Origin: Bacteroidaceae bacterium | GTDB lineage: Bacteria > Bacteroidota > Bacteroidia > Bacteroidales > Bacteroidaceae | Direction of reading: 5' to 3' | DNA: 64,000 bases | NCBI GenBank assembly: GCA_017483765.1 | Contig: JAFUVE010000076.1 | Location: 34,210 to 98,209 of the forward strand | Shown: piece after piece, positions 9,235-18,322 of the stretch | Numbering within the stretch: the stretch's first letter is position 1 | Layout: every line of letters starts with the position of its first letter | The notes under the pieces: generated by a model | Databases searched by the model: none | What the model saw: only the letters and a program-made list of their open reading frames with translations | What the model was told of the DNA's origin: nothing | Position numbers and translations under genes: made by a program

Positions 9235-10245
9235 ATGAAATCAAGCAGAATATGGATTATAAGTGCCGTCTGTCTCAGTATGACACTGCTGAGCGGATGC
9301 AAGCGCGGGCAGAACGAGGAGACAACAGAGCAGCAGGAAGCCGTGGCTGAGACATTTGTAGGCACAGGCAGAGAAGGGGCAGGCACATCATCTCCGGCTG
9401 AAGCCGCAACTCACGGAAACGGGGAATCCAGCCAGCCAACATCTGCCAGCACAAAACAACAGGGGCCGAAAACCAACGACAAGGACCCCAACCTCCGCGG
9501 TTATACATACGCCTACGACAAAAACACGAAATACGAGGACGGCCTGTTTGACGACACCCCCGACTACATCGCCATCCCCGCAAAGATGAAGGAGAAGCCC
9601 GAGCAGCTGCTTTTCCGCAAGACCTACGCCTTGTCGTACAACCGCGAGACAAAACAGGCCAACTGGGTGGCATGGCATCTGACCAAAGCACACACCTACG
9701 GCAAGGTGGAGCGAATGCCCCGTGCCTTCCACGACGATGACGACGTGCCAAACAGCACGCACTTCTACGACTACAACAAGTCGAAGCAGTACGACCGAGG
9801 ACACCTCTGTCCTGCCGGTGACAACAAATGGGACAAGGATGCGATGTATGAGACCTTCCTCATGTCGAACGTATGCCCTCAGTACCACGAGCTGAACAGC
9901 GGTGTGTGGAACGACATAGAGATAAAATGCAGGGACTGGGCCCGTCAGGAAGGCGACGTCTACATCGTGGCCGGTCCGATCTTCTACCCCCACAAGCGCA
10001 ACCGCGAACGAATCGGTGGAAGCAAAATTCCTGTCCCCGACGCTTTCTTCAAAGTGGTGGTGAGCAATAAGCACAAAGGCAAGGGCATCGGTTTTATGTG
10101 TGAGAACCGACATGGCAGTTACGACTTGAACGACTACAGCATGACCATCGACGAAATCGAACGTATTGCAGGAATCGACTTCTTCCCTGCCCTTCCCGAC
10201 GAGATGGAAGAGCGGATAGAAAGCAAGATTGGAAAATTCAGATAG
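9235..10245 (+). CDS. DNA/RNA non-specific endonuclease, lipoprotein
   Basis: 336 residues. A lipoprotein signal with lipobox LLSGC (lipidated Cys22) is followed by a low-complexity linker to about residue 85. Then comes a betabeta-alpha-metal nuclease domain with the DRGH motif (187-190) and NVCPQYHELNSGVWNDIE, where the asparagine helps bind the metal. Serratia-type NucA/NucM nucleases degrade DNA and RNA. The lipid anchor puts it in the envelope, possibly at the surface, for nutrient scavenging or protection from incoming DNA. Confidence 0.9.
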   Translation: MKSSRIWIISAVCLSMTLLSGCKRGQNEETTEQQEAVAETFVGTGREGAGTSSPAEAATHGNGESSQPTSASTKQQGPKTNDKDPNLRGYTYAYDKNTKYEDGLFDDTPDYIAIPAKMKEKPEQLLFRKTYALSYNRETKQANWVAWHLTKAHTYGKVERMPRAFHDDDDVPNSTHFYDYNKSKQYDRGHLCPAGDNKWDKDAMYETFLMSNVCPQYHELNSGVWNDIEIKCRDWARQEGDVYIVAGPIFYPHKRNRERIGGSKIPVPDAFFKVVVSNKHKGKGIGFMCENRHGSYDLNDYSMTIDEIERIAGIDFFPALPDEMEERIESKIGKFR

Positions 10246-10268
10246 AGTCTTTGTGTGTTTGAAAAAGA

Positions 10269-10342
10269 GGTCGGACGAGTCAGACAGGTCAGACAAGTCG
10301 GACTGGTCAGACAAGTCGGACTGGTCTGACTGGTCTGACAAT
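10269..10342. repeat. Short degenerate tandem repeat rich in GTCAGACA/GTCGGACT
   Basis: About four imperfect copies of an 18-base unit (CAGACAAGTCGGACTGGT and variants) between the endonuclease gene and the tRNA terminator. Non-coding on context; the repeats give SD-rich shadow translations on both strands. Confidence 0.7.
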
Positions 10343-10370
10343 CCAAGCAAGAGGCCTCTAAAAGCCATAA

Positions 10371-10401
10371 AAAAAAGGAATCCAAATTGGATTCCTTTTT
10401 T
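10371..10401. terminator. Bidirectional terminator between endonuclease gene and tRNA-Val
   Basis: Near-perfect palindrome AAAAAAGGAATCC...GGATTCCTTTTTT with a tiny loop. It ends in T runs on both strands, so it can serve the plus-strand endonuclease gene and the minus-strand tRNA. Confidence 0.85.
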
Positions 10402-10402
10402 G

Positions 10403-10477
10403 TGGGCGTTGACGGATTCGAACCGCCGACCCTCTGCTTGTAAGGCAGATGCTCTAAACCAGCTGAGCTAAACGCCC
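10403..10477 (-). tRNA. tRNA-Val (anticodon TAC)
   Basis: Reading the minus strand, a 75-base cloverleaf: acceptor stem GGGCGTT/AACGCCC, D arm with TAGCTCAGCTGGTTTAGAGC, anticodon stem TCTGC/GCAGA with loop CTTACAA (anticodon TAC, reading GTA valine codons), and T arm with GGTTCGAATCC. The discriminator base is A and CCA is not encoded. Confidence 0.96.
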
Positions 10478-10624
10478 TGAGTGCCGTTCTTCTGAAAAGC
10501 TATGCAAAGTTACGGAAAATTTTATTCACTACCAAACAAATTCAGAAAAAAAGTGAATAAAAGTAAATAAATCGTGCTGAAACGTGAAATAAATTGAATT
10601 ATTGAAAAAGAAAGCCGTTTTTTT

Positions 10625-10655
10625 TTGCGATAAAAGAAAGTAAATTGTAATTTTG
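10625..10655 (+). promoter_or_regulatory. Promoter for the DUF4369 lipoprotein gene
   Basis: TTG at 10625-10627 within a T run and TAATTTTG at 10648-10655, 20 bases apart. The leader to the ATG at 10721 is about 60 bases. Confidence 0.65.
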
Positions 10656-10720
10656 CATATATATTTAATGCGAGAATACATGACGTGCAGTATTTCGCAG
10701 TTTATATATAGTGAGTAAAA

Positions 10721-11431
10721 ATGAAATATAGCATATACACCATTCTTATTTTTGCTGTGCTGGTTGTGTCGTGTTCCGAGCAACAGTACTTCGTGAAGGG
10801 CAAGTCGACCCAGTCGACGCTCGACGGTGAGTATGCCTATATGGCTCCGATGACCGCCAACCTCATTCCCTATATCGACTCGTGCCGTGTGGTTCATGGT
10901 CAGTTCGAGATGACCGGTCCATTGGACTCCATCCAGTGCGTGACCATTTACATGGGCAGCACCGGTATCCCGATGGTTCTGGAGACAGGAGAGGTGAGCA
11001 TCAACTTCCAAAATTCCAATATCCGCGTGAGCGGCACACCCTTGAACGACCGCTTCTACACATTTTTGAACACACGCGACTCATTGATTTTCATACAGAA
11101 AGAGTTATACGACCGCATCTCTGCGATGTCGGTCTACAGCACATTCCGCAACTACGACTCAGACGCAGCCGCCATCCGCACCGTCACGTCCCAGATTGAC
11201 AGTCTGGAATGTGCCTTTGTGGAAGAGAACTACGACAACGTGCTTGGCGTGTCGTGGTTTCTCCGTATGTGCGATGAGGCATCTTCGTCAGCCGGCTTCT
11301 TCTGCATGCCCGAGAAACTGCAAAAGATCTACAACTCCGCGCCGCCTGTGTTCAAGCAAAACCACGAGATATTGAATTTCCGAGAGATGTGTAAAGGAGC
11401 AGCCTACAACCGGGGATACTACAATTATTAG
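10721..11431 (+). CDS. DUF4369 domain lipoprotein
   Basis: 236 residues. The N-terminal signal ends in VVSC, a lipobox, with the lipidated Cys near residue 18. The N-terminal half (FVKGKSTQSTLDGEYAYM... VVHGQFEMTGPLDS) has the DUF4369 beta-sandwich pattern usually found in front of a thioredoxin domain in Bacteroidota. Here no thioredoxin domain or CxxC follows; the C-terminal half is helical. Function unknown. It could be a stand-alone relative of the TlpA-like protein at 39677. Confidence 0.75.
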   Translation: MKYSIYTILIFAVLVVSCSEQQYFVKGKSTQSTLDGEYAYMAPMTANLIPYIDSCRVVHGQFEMTGPLDSIQCVTIYMGSTGIPMVLETGEVSINFQNSNIRVSGTPLNDRFYTFLNTRDSLIFIQKELYDRISAMSVYSTFRNYDSDAAAIRTVTSQIDSLECAFVEENYDNVLGVSWFLRMCDEASSSAGFFCMPEKLQKIYNSAPPVFKQNHEILNFREMCKGAAYNRGYYNY

Positions 11432-11665
11432 TTTGAAATTTGAGGTTTGAGGTTTGAAATTTATGGAATTGGGAGGATTATCCATTGATGAAGCAAAAGA
11501 AAAGAATTTATCTTTTTTCATGAAAGCGCAACCACGAATAGATAAAATTCCCAAGAAACTTGAAAGACAGGGTAAATTAATTTACCGTTTTATTTCCTAT
11601 TGTTAATAATTATTTGTACCTTTGCATAAATAACGCGTTTTCTCAAACGGAAAAGGTCCTTCTTT

Positions 11666-13072
11666 ATGCAAATCAATAGAGACAATAAGCTATACTACAT
11701 CGTCATGGCAGCCGACATGGCGCTTATTTTCGTTTTGAACTACGTTCTCTATTTGCTGTTTATGAACCTTTCCCCGATGACCTTTCCCAACATCGGATTC
11801 AAGCTCACCACCTTCATCCTGCTGGTGGCCCACCTGATCAGCTTTACGATTCGCCCCTCGGTGAACCAGAAACGTTTCAACACGTCGGAGGACGTGGTAA
11901 AGAACGTGCTCATCACGGGTATGCTGTTCGGCGTGTTTACCTCATTGATTATCATTTTGTTCTATCCATCCATGAGGTTTCCACGGACGTATTTCTTCAC
12001 GTTCGTCATCATCTTCGTGCTTCTGCTGCTGATAGAACGACTGGTGTTAAGAAAGATATTCTTCCATCTCCGCAAACGACAACGCAACCACAATAACATC
12101 GTGCTGATAGGCGACACCGCGGGCATCCTCGACGTATTCCACTACCTGTCGCAGCCTGTTCACGGGTACACCACGATGGCCCATTTCGGCAAATCCCCTT
12201 CCACGGATCCAGACCTGAAAGACCTGTATGCCGGCACCCCCGACAAAATCTACGAGTGGATGGCATCAAACAACAAGAGCAACGAAATCAACGAGATATA
12301 TGCCCATTATGAGGGTAACGACCAGGAGCGAATCAACATGTTGTCGAAATACTGCGACAACAATCTCATCCGCTTCTTCTACGTGCCCGACCTGAACATC
12401 TTCCGCGGTAAGCTTTCGTTCACACAGTTCAACCAGACGCCGATTGTGGCACGTCGGCGCGAACCGCTCACCTACCCGATGAACCAATTCCTGAAACGGC
12501 TCTTCGACATTGTGTTCTCACTGCTGGTACTGATACTGGTTTTCCCGATTGTGTTCATCATCTCGGCCATCATCATCAAAATCCAGTCGCCCGGACCAAT
12601 ATTCTTCCGTCAGCAGCGCACAGGACTTGACGGAAAGTCGTTCGGCTGTCTGAAATTCCGGTCGATGCACGTGAACGACCAGGCCGACAAACTTCAGGCC
12701 ACAAAAGACGACCCCCGCAAATTCTCATACGGTAATTTCATGCGCAAGACCAACATCGACGAGCTTCCCCAGTTCATCAACGTACTGCTGGGCGACATGT
12801 CGGTGGTCGGTCCGCGTCCCCATATGCTGAAGCACACCGACGAATACTCCAGCATCATCAACCGCTACATGGTGCGTCATCTCGCCAAGCCTGGCATCAC
12901 AGGTCTGGCCCAGGTAAGCGGATTCCGCGGTGAGACCTACAAGCTGAGCCAGATGGAGGACCGTGTGAAGAAAGACATCGAGTACATCGAGAACTGGACT
13001 CTGCTGCTCGACATCAAAATCATCATCAAGACCGTGACTAACGTTCTGCATGGCGAAAAAAACGCATATTAA
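11666..13072 (+). CDS. Polyprenyl-phosphate sugar phosphotransferase (exopolysaccharide initiation)
   Basis: 468 residues. Four or five transmembrane helices in the first 130 residues are followed by a CoA-binding-like domain (IVLIGDTAGILDVFHYL). The C-terminal bacterial sugar-transferase domain has KRLFDIVFSLLVLI, SPGPIFFRQQRTGLDG, KFRSM, DELPQFINVLLGDMSVVGPR and KPGITGLAQVSGFRGE. This is the WcaJ/undecaprenyl-phosphate glucose phosphotransferase architecture, which loads the first sugar-1-phosphate onto the lipid carrier at the inner membrane. No other polysaccharide gene is adjacent. A TACCTTTG -7 box lies at 11617-11624. Confidence 0.9.
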   Translation: MQINRDNKLYYIVMAADMALIFVLNYVLYLLFMNLSPMTFPNIGFKLTTFILLVAHLISFTIRPSVNQKRFNTSEDVVKNVLITGMLFGVFTSLIIILFYPSMRFPRTYFFTFVIIFVLLLLIERLVLRKIFFHLRKRQRNHNNIVLIGDTAGILDVFHYLSQPVHGYTTMAHFGKSPSTDPDLKDLYAGTPDKIYEWMASNNKSNEINEIYAHYEGNDQERINMLSKYCDNNLIRFFYVPDLNIFRGKLSFTQFNQTPIVARRREPLTYPMNQFLKRLFDIVFSLLVLILVFPIVFIISAIIIKIQSPGPIFFRQQRTGLDGKSFGCLKFRSMHVNDQADKLQATKDDPRKFSYGNFMRKTNIDELPQFINVLLGDMSVVGPRPHMLKHTDEYSSIINRYMVRHLAKPGITGLAQVSGFRGETYKLSQMEDRVKKDIEYIENWTLLLDIKIIIKTVTNVLHGEKNAY

Positions 13073-13174
13073 ATTTGAGATTTGAGGTTGGAGAAACGGA
13101 AGACAAAAAAAACGTAAATCATAGAGAAGCAAGATATTAACAACAAAGAACATACAAAAAAGGACAAAGAACCA

Positions 13175-14164
13175 ATGGACACAGTACTTAGCGGCATACG
13201 CCCTACCGGACATTTGCACTTAGGAAATTACTACGGTGCAGTGAGAAGTTTCGTGAAAATGCAGAACGAATACAACTGCTATTTCTTCATTGCCGACTGG
13301 CATTCGCTCACCACCCACCCCACCCCTGAGAACATCCAGAACTCCACACGCACGATACTGGCGGAATACCTAGCCTGCGGCCTGGATCCGGAGAAAGCCA
13401 CCATATATATACAGAGCGACGTGGCAGAAACGATAGAGCTCTACCTCTACCTGAACATGAACACCTACCTCGGCGAGTTGGGCCGCGTGACCACCTTCAA
13501 GGAGAAAGCCCGCCAGCAGCCCGACAACGTGAACGCCGGCCTGTTCACCTATCCCACGCTGATGGCTGCCGACATCCTTCAGCACAGGGCTAAGTGGGTG
13601 CCCGTGGGCAAGGACCAGGAGCAGAACATGGAGATGGCGCGCAAGTGTGCCCGCCGTTTCAACAACATCTACAAGACAGACCTTTTCCCTGAGCCCCAGA
13701 ACTACTACTTCGGTGCCGAGGCACTGAAAGTGCCAGGACTCGACGGATCGGGCAAGATGGGCAAGAGCGACGGCAACTGCATCTACCTGTGCGACGAGGA
13801 GAAGGTGGTGAGAAAGAAAGTGATGCGTGCCGTGACCGACAACGGTCCTCAGAGCCCCAACAGCGAGAAGCCCGAGGTGATAGCCAACCTGTTCAAGATG
13901 ATGAGTATCGTGTCGAGTGCCGACACGCTCCAATATTTCGAAGAGAAATGGAACGACTGCACGTTGCGTTATGGCGACATGAAGAAGCAGCTGGCCGAAG
14001 ACATGGTGAACGTGCTGAACCCAATCCGTGAGCGCATCCTCGAGTTCTCCTCCGACCCGGCCCGCCTGGACAAGATTGCGGCAGCCGGCGCGATGAAAGC
14101 ACGCGAGAGTGCCTCAGCCACGCTGAAGGAAGTGCGCCGAACCATCGGCTTCCGAGTGTACTAA
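13175..14164 (+). CDS. trpS: Tryptophan--tRNA ligase
   Basis: 329 residues, class I aminoacyl-tRNA synthetase. The HIGH-type motif is HLHLGNYYG (13-21) and the KMSKS-type motif is KMGKS (194-198). FIADWHSLTTH, FTYPTLMAADIL and VPVGKDQEQNMEMAR are TrpS signatures. It charges tRNA-Trp in the cytoplasm. Confidence 0.96.
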   Translation: MDTVLSGIRPTGHLHLGNYYGAVRSFVKMQNEYNCYFFIADWHSLTTHPTPENIQNSTRTILAEYLACGLDPEKATIYIQSDVAETIELYLYLNMNTYLGELGRVTTFKEKARQQPDNVNAGLFTYPTLMAADILQHRAKWVPVGKDQEQNMEMARKCARRFNNIYKTDLFPEPQNYYFGAEALKVPGLDGSGKMGKSDGNCIYLCDEEKVVRKKVMRAVTDNGPQSPNSEKPEVIANLFKMMSIVSSADTLQYFEEKWNDCTLRYGDMKKQLAEDMVNVLNPIRERILEFSSDPARLDKIAAAGAMKARESASATLKEVRRTIGFRVY

Positions 14165-14211
14165 AAACACCTAAAATAACATAATTATTAACTCCTTAAA
14201 TTAATGAGACT

Positions 14212-14619
14212 ATGGCTTACAAGATTATTGACATCGAAGGCGTAGGCGAAGCATATGCCGAGAAACTGATTGCAGCCGGAATCGAGAAAGTGGAAGACCT
14301 GCTGGCCAAATGCGGGAAGCCCGCCGGCCGCAAAGCCCTGGCTGAAGAGACTGGCATCAGCCCGAAACTGATTCTGAAATGGACGAACCATGCCGACCTG
14401 TTCCGTATCAACGGCGTAGGTCCACAGTTTGCCGAATTGCTGGAAGCAGCGGGTGTAGACACCGTGAAAGAGCTGAAGCACCGTGTGGCAGCCAACCTGA
14501 AGGCCAAGCTCGACGAGACGAACGAAGCCAAGAACCTGTGCAACCGCGTTCCTGCCGAGAGCGAGATTCAGCGCATGATCGACCAGGCCAAAGAGATGGA
14601 TCCAGCAGTGGAATACTAA
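14212..14619 (+). CDS. DUF4332 protein with helix-hairpin-helix repeats
   Basis: 135 residues, almost all helical. Two helix-hairpin-helix-like segments are visible: IEGVGEAYAEKLIAAGIEKV (near 8-27) and INGVGPQFAELLEAAGVDTV (near 65-84). This is the DUF4332 pattern; such HhH proteins are inferred to bind nucleic acid, but no defined role is known. It is followed by a strong terminator. Confidence 0.85.
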   Translation: MAYKIIDIEGVGEAYAEKLIAAGIEKVEDLLAKCGKPAGRKALAEETGISPKLILKWTNHADLFRINGVGPQFAELLEAAGVDTVKELKHRVAANLKAKLDETNEAKNLCNRVPAESEIQRMIDQAKEMDPAVEY

Positions 14620-14640
14620 TTCATCAACACACCTAACTAC

Positions 14641-14682
14641 ATCAAGAGGGCGTACCGTTTTTGGTACGCCCTCTTGATGTTT
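14641..14682. terminator. Bidirectional terminator with 16-bp perfect stem
   Basis: ATCAAGAGGGCGTACC (14641-14656) pairs with 14663-14678 around a 6-base loop. It lies between the DUF4332 gene (plus) and the converging SUMF1 gene (minus) and can serve both. Confidence 0.85.
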
Positions 14683-14723
14683 CAATAAACAAAGCTTTCG
14701 AAGAAAGCATATATCTGTCCTTG

Positions 14724-16481
14724 TCAAAGTGCCAATCGGAATCCAGTGTGATAATACTTGGCCTCCGGCTTGGCGCTATACCGGTAGGAGCAGTGGCAGT
14801 ATCGCTGTCCGTCCTCCCAATGGCTGCCGCGAATCACCTTGTTGGCCCCGTATCCAGGGCCGCCGGGGTTGGTGAGGTCGAGAATATTATAGGCAGCATA
14901 CCAGTCGTCACACCATTCCGCCACGTTTCCACCCATGTCGTAGATGCAGAGCTCGTTTGGCTTCATGATGGCCACGGGATTGGTGGACTTGCAGATATGC
15001 GCGTTCCAAGCCACCTCGTTGCAGCTGTTGCTTCCCGGGAAAGAGTACTGCTTGCTGAGGTTTCCGCCTCTGGCAGCATATTCCCACTCAGCCTCCGACG
15101 GCAGTCGGAATTTTCGTCCTGTGATGGCGTTGAGCTTCTCGATAAACAGCTGGCAGTCGTTCCACGACACGTTCTCCACGGGGAGGTTGTCGCCCCTGTG
15201 GGATGAAGGGTTTGTGCCCATCACCACTTTCCATAGCGCCTGTGTCACCTCCGTCTGTGCGATTCTGAAACTGGAAATGGCCACATTGTGGCACGGCTGT
15301 TCGTCCACATCGCCATATTCTGTCTGCTCGAGTGTGGCTCCCATAAGGAACACGCCTCCCTGCACGCCAATCATATTGACATCCACACCTTTGACATTGA
15401 TTGTCTCCGTCTCGAGGAATTGCGTGCTGAAATCCGCGAAATGACGTCTTTGGGGCTGAGGGTTGTTGACCGCCTCATCGATATCGCCCTGGGTGACCGA
15501 TGCCACGAGCCGTAGCCCGGTGTGGTAGTTGGAGCTGTTAGGTCTGAGGCTGTAACGGAAGGCCACTCTTGCGGCGTTAGTTCCGTCAATCCAGTGTCCT
15601 CCCCTCACGCACTTGTTAACGCCATCCAGCGGCCCGATGGGGTTGGTCAGACAAGTGTCCTGGTATTCTCCATACCAGTCGTAGCACCACTCCGCCACGT
15701 TTCCACTCATGTCATAGAGTCCGAGTTCGTTAGGCCTCTTCTGCTTGACCGGCATTGTCTTGGCAGCGTTGCTGACATACCATCCAAGTCCGTCGAGGAA
15801 GTCATCGCCGGCAAACATCCAGTGTCCGGACAGGCATCCACCTCTTGCCGCATATTCCCATTCAGCCTCAGTCGGAAGTCGGAACTCCATCCCTGTAATG
15901 GCGTTCAGCTTGCTGAGGAAGAGCTGGCAGTCGTTCCACGACACCATCTCCACCGGAGCCTGAGGGTCACGGAAATTCGAGGGGTTCACACCCATGACCG
16001 CCTGCCAGAGTTCCTGGGTGACCTCAGTCTCTCCAATATAAAATGTGTTAAGCGCCACGTTATGGCAAGGATACTCGTCAATCTCTGAACGGTAATACTG
16101 GTCGATGGTCGTTCCCATAAGGAAAGTGCCACCCTGTACTCCAATCATGTTGAACTGTACACCGTTGGCGTTGACCACCTTGTCGTTCACCCGACAAGTG
16201 AGATAGTCTGAAAAATCCGCAAGTGAGTCCGTCTTGACATCATCCGGCATATACGCCACCAGATTAACGACCGTGTCAGAACTGATGGGTCTTGCGAGCA
16301 ATGCAATCGAATCCACCGTTTCTATCGAGTCCACCTTTTCCACAACCTCCACCTTCGGCTTCTTCTTTCTTCTGAACCATTTTTTCCAGAATTGCGCGTC
16401 GGTGTTGACCGGGAAGCACATAATAATTAATAAGGAGATGCACATCCGCATTCCCTTCGACAAATTAGAGTTGATTCTCAT
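14724..16481 (-). CDS. Exported protein with two SUMF1 (formylglycine-enzyme-like) domains
   Basis: 585 residues. An N-terminal hydrophobic signal is followed by a basic patch (KKWFRRKKKPK) and two copies of a SUMF1/FGE-sulfatase-modifying-like domain, about residues 105-320 and 360-585. Each has GGTFLMG or GGVFLMG, ETEVTQ or QTEVTQ, WNDCQLF, RLPTEAEWEYAARGG or the RLPSEAEWEYAARGG variant, and GNVAEWC. The copies are similar, so a tandem domain duplication is likely. Many Bacteroidota members of this family are envelope proteins, not true formylglycine-generating enzymes; I did not find the paired catalytic cysteines of characterised FGE. Confidence 0.88.
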   Translation of the reverse strand: MRINSNLSKGMRMCISLLIIMCFPVNTDAQFWKKWFRRKKKPKVEVVEKVDSIETVDSIALLARPISSDTVVNLVAYMPDDVKTDSLADFSDYLTCRVNDKVVNANGVQFNMIGVQGGTFLMGTTIDQYYRSEIDEYPCHNVALNTFYIGETEVTQELWQAVMGVNPSNFRDPQAPVEMVSWNDCQLFLSKLNAITGMEFRLPTEAEWEYAARGGCLSGHWMFAGDDFLDGLGWYVSNAAKTMPVKQKRPNELGLYDMSGNVAEWCYDWYGEYQDTCLTNPIGPLDGVNKCVRGGHWIDGTNAARVAFRYSLRPNSSNYHTGLRLVASVTQGDIDEAVNNPQPQRRHFADFSTQFLETETINVKGVDVNMIGVQGGVFLMGATLEQTEYGDVDEQPCHNVAISSFRIAQTEVTQALWKVVMGTNPSSHRGDNLPVENVSWNDCQLFIEKLNAITGRKFRLPSEAEWEYAARGGNLSKQYSFPGSNSCNEVAWNAHICKSTNPVAIMKPNELCIYDMGGNVAEWCDDWYAAYNILDLTNPGGPGYGANKVIRGSHWEDGQRYCHCSYRYSAKPEAKYYHTGFRLAL

Positions 16482-16836
16482 TTTTTGATAGTAGAAATAT
16501 TGAATAAATGTTATATACGCAAAAAGTTATGCGAAATTACAACTATTTATTATAATATGGAGAAAAACGGGCAAGAATTTAACAAATTTTAAGAAAAGTG
16601 AAAGATTTTTTCCAGTTGACAAAAAAAAAATCGGAAAAAGGAGAAAGATTATAAAAAAAAGTATTAACTTTGCGCTGAAATAGCGAATCAACCGCATTCA
16701 TTCACCTAAAGAAACGATTATAAACCATAAAAATTAAAATTCAACAAAATCGCTTGTTTTTATTGCTAAAATCACGATTTAGCGATAAAAAGCGTGCTAA
16801 ATTGCGCTATTTTGCGAAAAAAATTCAAAAAATAGT

Positions 16837-16865
16837 TTGCATGAATGAAAAAATCACTATATTTG
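16837..16865 (+). promoter_or_regulatory. Promoter for the first OmpA-family gene
   Basis: TTG at 16837-16839 and TATATTTG at 16858-16865, 18 bases apart. A second candidate -7 box, TAACTTTG, lies at 16665-16672. The 16482-16913 intergenic stretch is very AT-rich and otherwise holds no gene I can see. Confidence 0.6.
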
Positions 16866-16913
16866 CAATAAATTAAGTAAATTTTCTATTTATTAACTAA
16901 AACTAGTTATGTT

Positions 16914-18083
16914 ATGAAGAAATTAATTTTATCTCTTTCACTTGTTTGTGCATGTGCTGCAGCTAATGCACAGCAAACGATTTACAACCCGAAATTTACC
17001 GATAACGTATACATCGGTATCAATGGTGGTGTAAACACGAATCTTGCCTTTGACGAGGCATTCCCGCTCAACCCTACCTTCGGCATCCGTCTCGGTAAGG
17101 ACTTCAACCCGATCTTCGGGGTGTTCGTAGAAGGAAGCGCGTGGTTCGGTTCTCACTCTGAGAAGGACAGCCGAATCTTCCCACAGCGTTTCGACGTTTA
17201 TCCTTCTAATCCTGACGGCAAACACAACGCATTTCGTGCTGCCAACGTAGGTGTGTATGGAACTATCAACCTCATGAACGCTTTCTGCGGTTATCAGGGA
17301 GAGCCTCGTCCATTCGAGATTTCTACTGTTGCTGGTCTTGGCTGGGGTATGGTATTCGTTCCGTCAAGCGACAAGAACGACACTCATTTCGTAGCACAGA
17401 CTCTTGGTGTTAATGAGTACAAGGACGAGGATCGTGACCACCTGAGCGCAAAGGCTGGACTTGACTTCACTTTCAACCTTGGTTCACAGAAGGAGCATCA
17501 GATCTACATTGAGCCTGCTGTTATCTGGAACCTGAACAAGAGCGGTTTCGATGGCATTGAGTTCAACAAGCACTATGCTTACCTCTCACTCTCTCTCGGT
17601 TACAACTACAAGTTTGGTTGCTCTTATGGTGGCCACAACTTCAAGGCTGGACGCGACTGCGATGCTGAGCTCGCTAAGCTGCAGGCTCTCCTCGACGAGT
17701 GCAACCGCAAGCAGCCTCAGGTTATCACCAAGGAAGTTATCAAGGAAGTTCCGAAGGAAGTTATCAAGTATGTTGAGAAGCCGGGTATCGCAATGGAGAA
17801 CCTGAAGGTTGTTCCGTTCGAGGTTAACAAGTGGTACATCTCTGACAACGCTCAGAACGACCTCAACTCAATTCCTGCTGGCGCACACGTACAGATCATC
17901 GGTACTGCATCTCCTGAGGGTAACGCAGGCTGGAACCAGGAGCTCTCCAACAACCGTGCACAGGCTGTTGCTGACTACCTGAAGGAGCGTGGCGTAGTAG
18001 TTGACTCTTGCGAGGGTCGCGGTGTTGAGGGTAAGACCTCTAACCGTCTGGCTATCGTTTACGTAGTTAGCCGTCCTCAGTAA
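16914..18083 (+). CDS. OmpA-family outer-membrane protein (first of a tandem pair)
   Basis: 389 residues. A signal peptide (MKKLILSLSLVCACAAANAQ) leads into an N-terminal beta-barrel of about 220 residues (NVYIGINGGVNTNLAFD, PTFGIRLGKDF). A linker with a repeated basic-acidic pattern (VITKEVIKEVPKEVIKYVEK) follows, then a C-terminal OmpA peptidoglycan-binding domain (HVQIIGTASPEGNAGWNQEL, SNNRAQAVADYL). Such proteins anchor the outer membrane to peptidoglycan. Codon use looks optimised, with frequent GTT and TCT unlike its neighbours, suggesting high expression. The next gene is a paralogue. Confidence 0.92.
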   Translation: MKKLILSLSLVCACAAANAQQTIYNPKFTDNVYIGINGGVNTNLAFDEAFPLNPTFGIRLGKDFNPIFGVFVEGSAWFGSHSEKDSRIFPQRFDVYPSNPDGKHNAFRAANVGVYGTINLMNAFCGYQGEPRPFEISTVAGLGWGMVFVPSSDKNDTHFVAQTLGVNEYKDEDRDHLSAKAGLDFTFNLGSQKEHQIYIEPAVIWNLNKSGFDGIEFNKHYAYLSLSLGYNYKFGCSYGGHNFKAGRDCDAELAKLQALLDECNRKQPQVITKEVIKEVPKEVIKYVEKPGIAMENLKVVPFEVNKWYISDNAQNDLNSIPAGAHVQIIGTASPEGNAGWNQELSNNRAQAVADYLKERGVVVDSCEGRGVEGKTSNRLAIVYVVSRPQ

Positions 18084-18103
18084 TCAACTGAAAAAAGCAT
18101 TAT

Positions 18104-18134
18104 AAGAGGGTCCTGAATCAGGGCCCTCTTTTTT
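18104..18134 (+). terminator. Terminator after the first OmpA-family gene
   Basis: AAGAGGG (18104-18110) pairs with CCCTCTT (18124-18130), followed by a T run. Confidence 0.8.
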
Positions 18135-18264
18135 ATATGTTTATATGTACTGAATCCGTCAGGGTAAAGTAACAGAAAAAGCGTCAAATACCTGTTTTTC
18201 TGAAAAATTCAGCCAGATAAGATGAAAAAGCACTGAAAAATGCGAAAAAGAGTGAAAAATTCAT

Positions 18265-18272
18265 TATCTTTG
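18265..18272 (+). promoter_or_regulatory. -7 box for the second OmpA-family gene
   Basis: TATCTTTG about 50 bases before the ATG at 18323. The -33 region is not clear. Confidence 0.55.
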
Positions 18273-18322
18273 CAATCAAAATCATTCATTCATACATTCA
18301 TTTAACCAAAAGTTTCTTTTTT

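Noticed and set aside
9388-10368. Long minus-strand ORF of 326 codons
   Set aside because: Shadow of the endonuclease gene and the GTCAGACA repeat; low-complexity SDQSDLSD translation and no family match.
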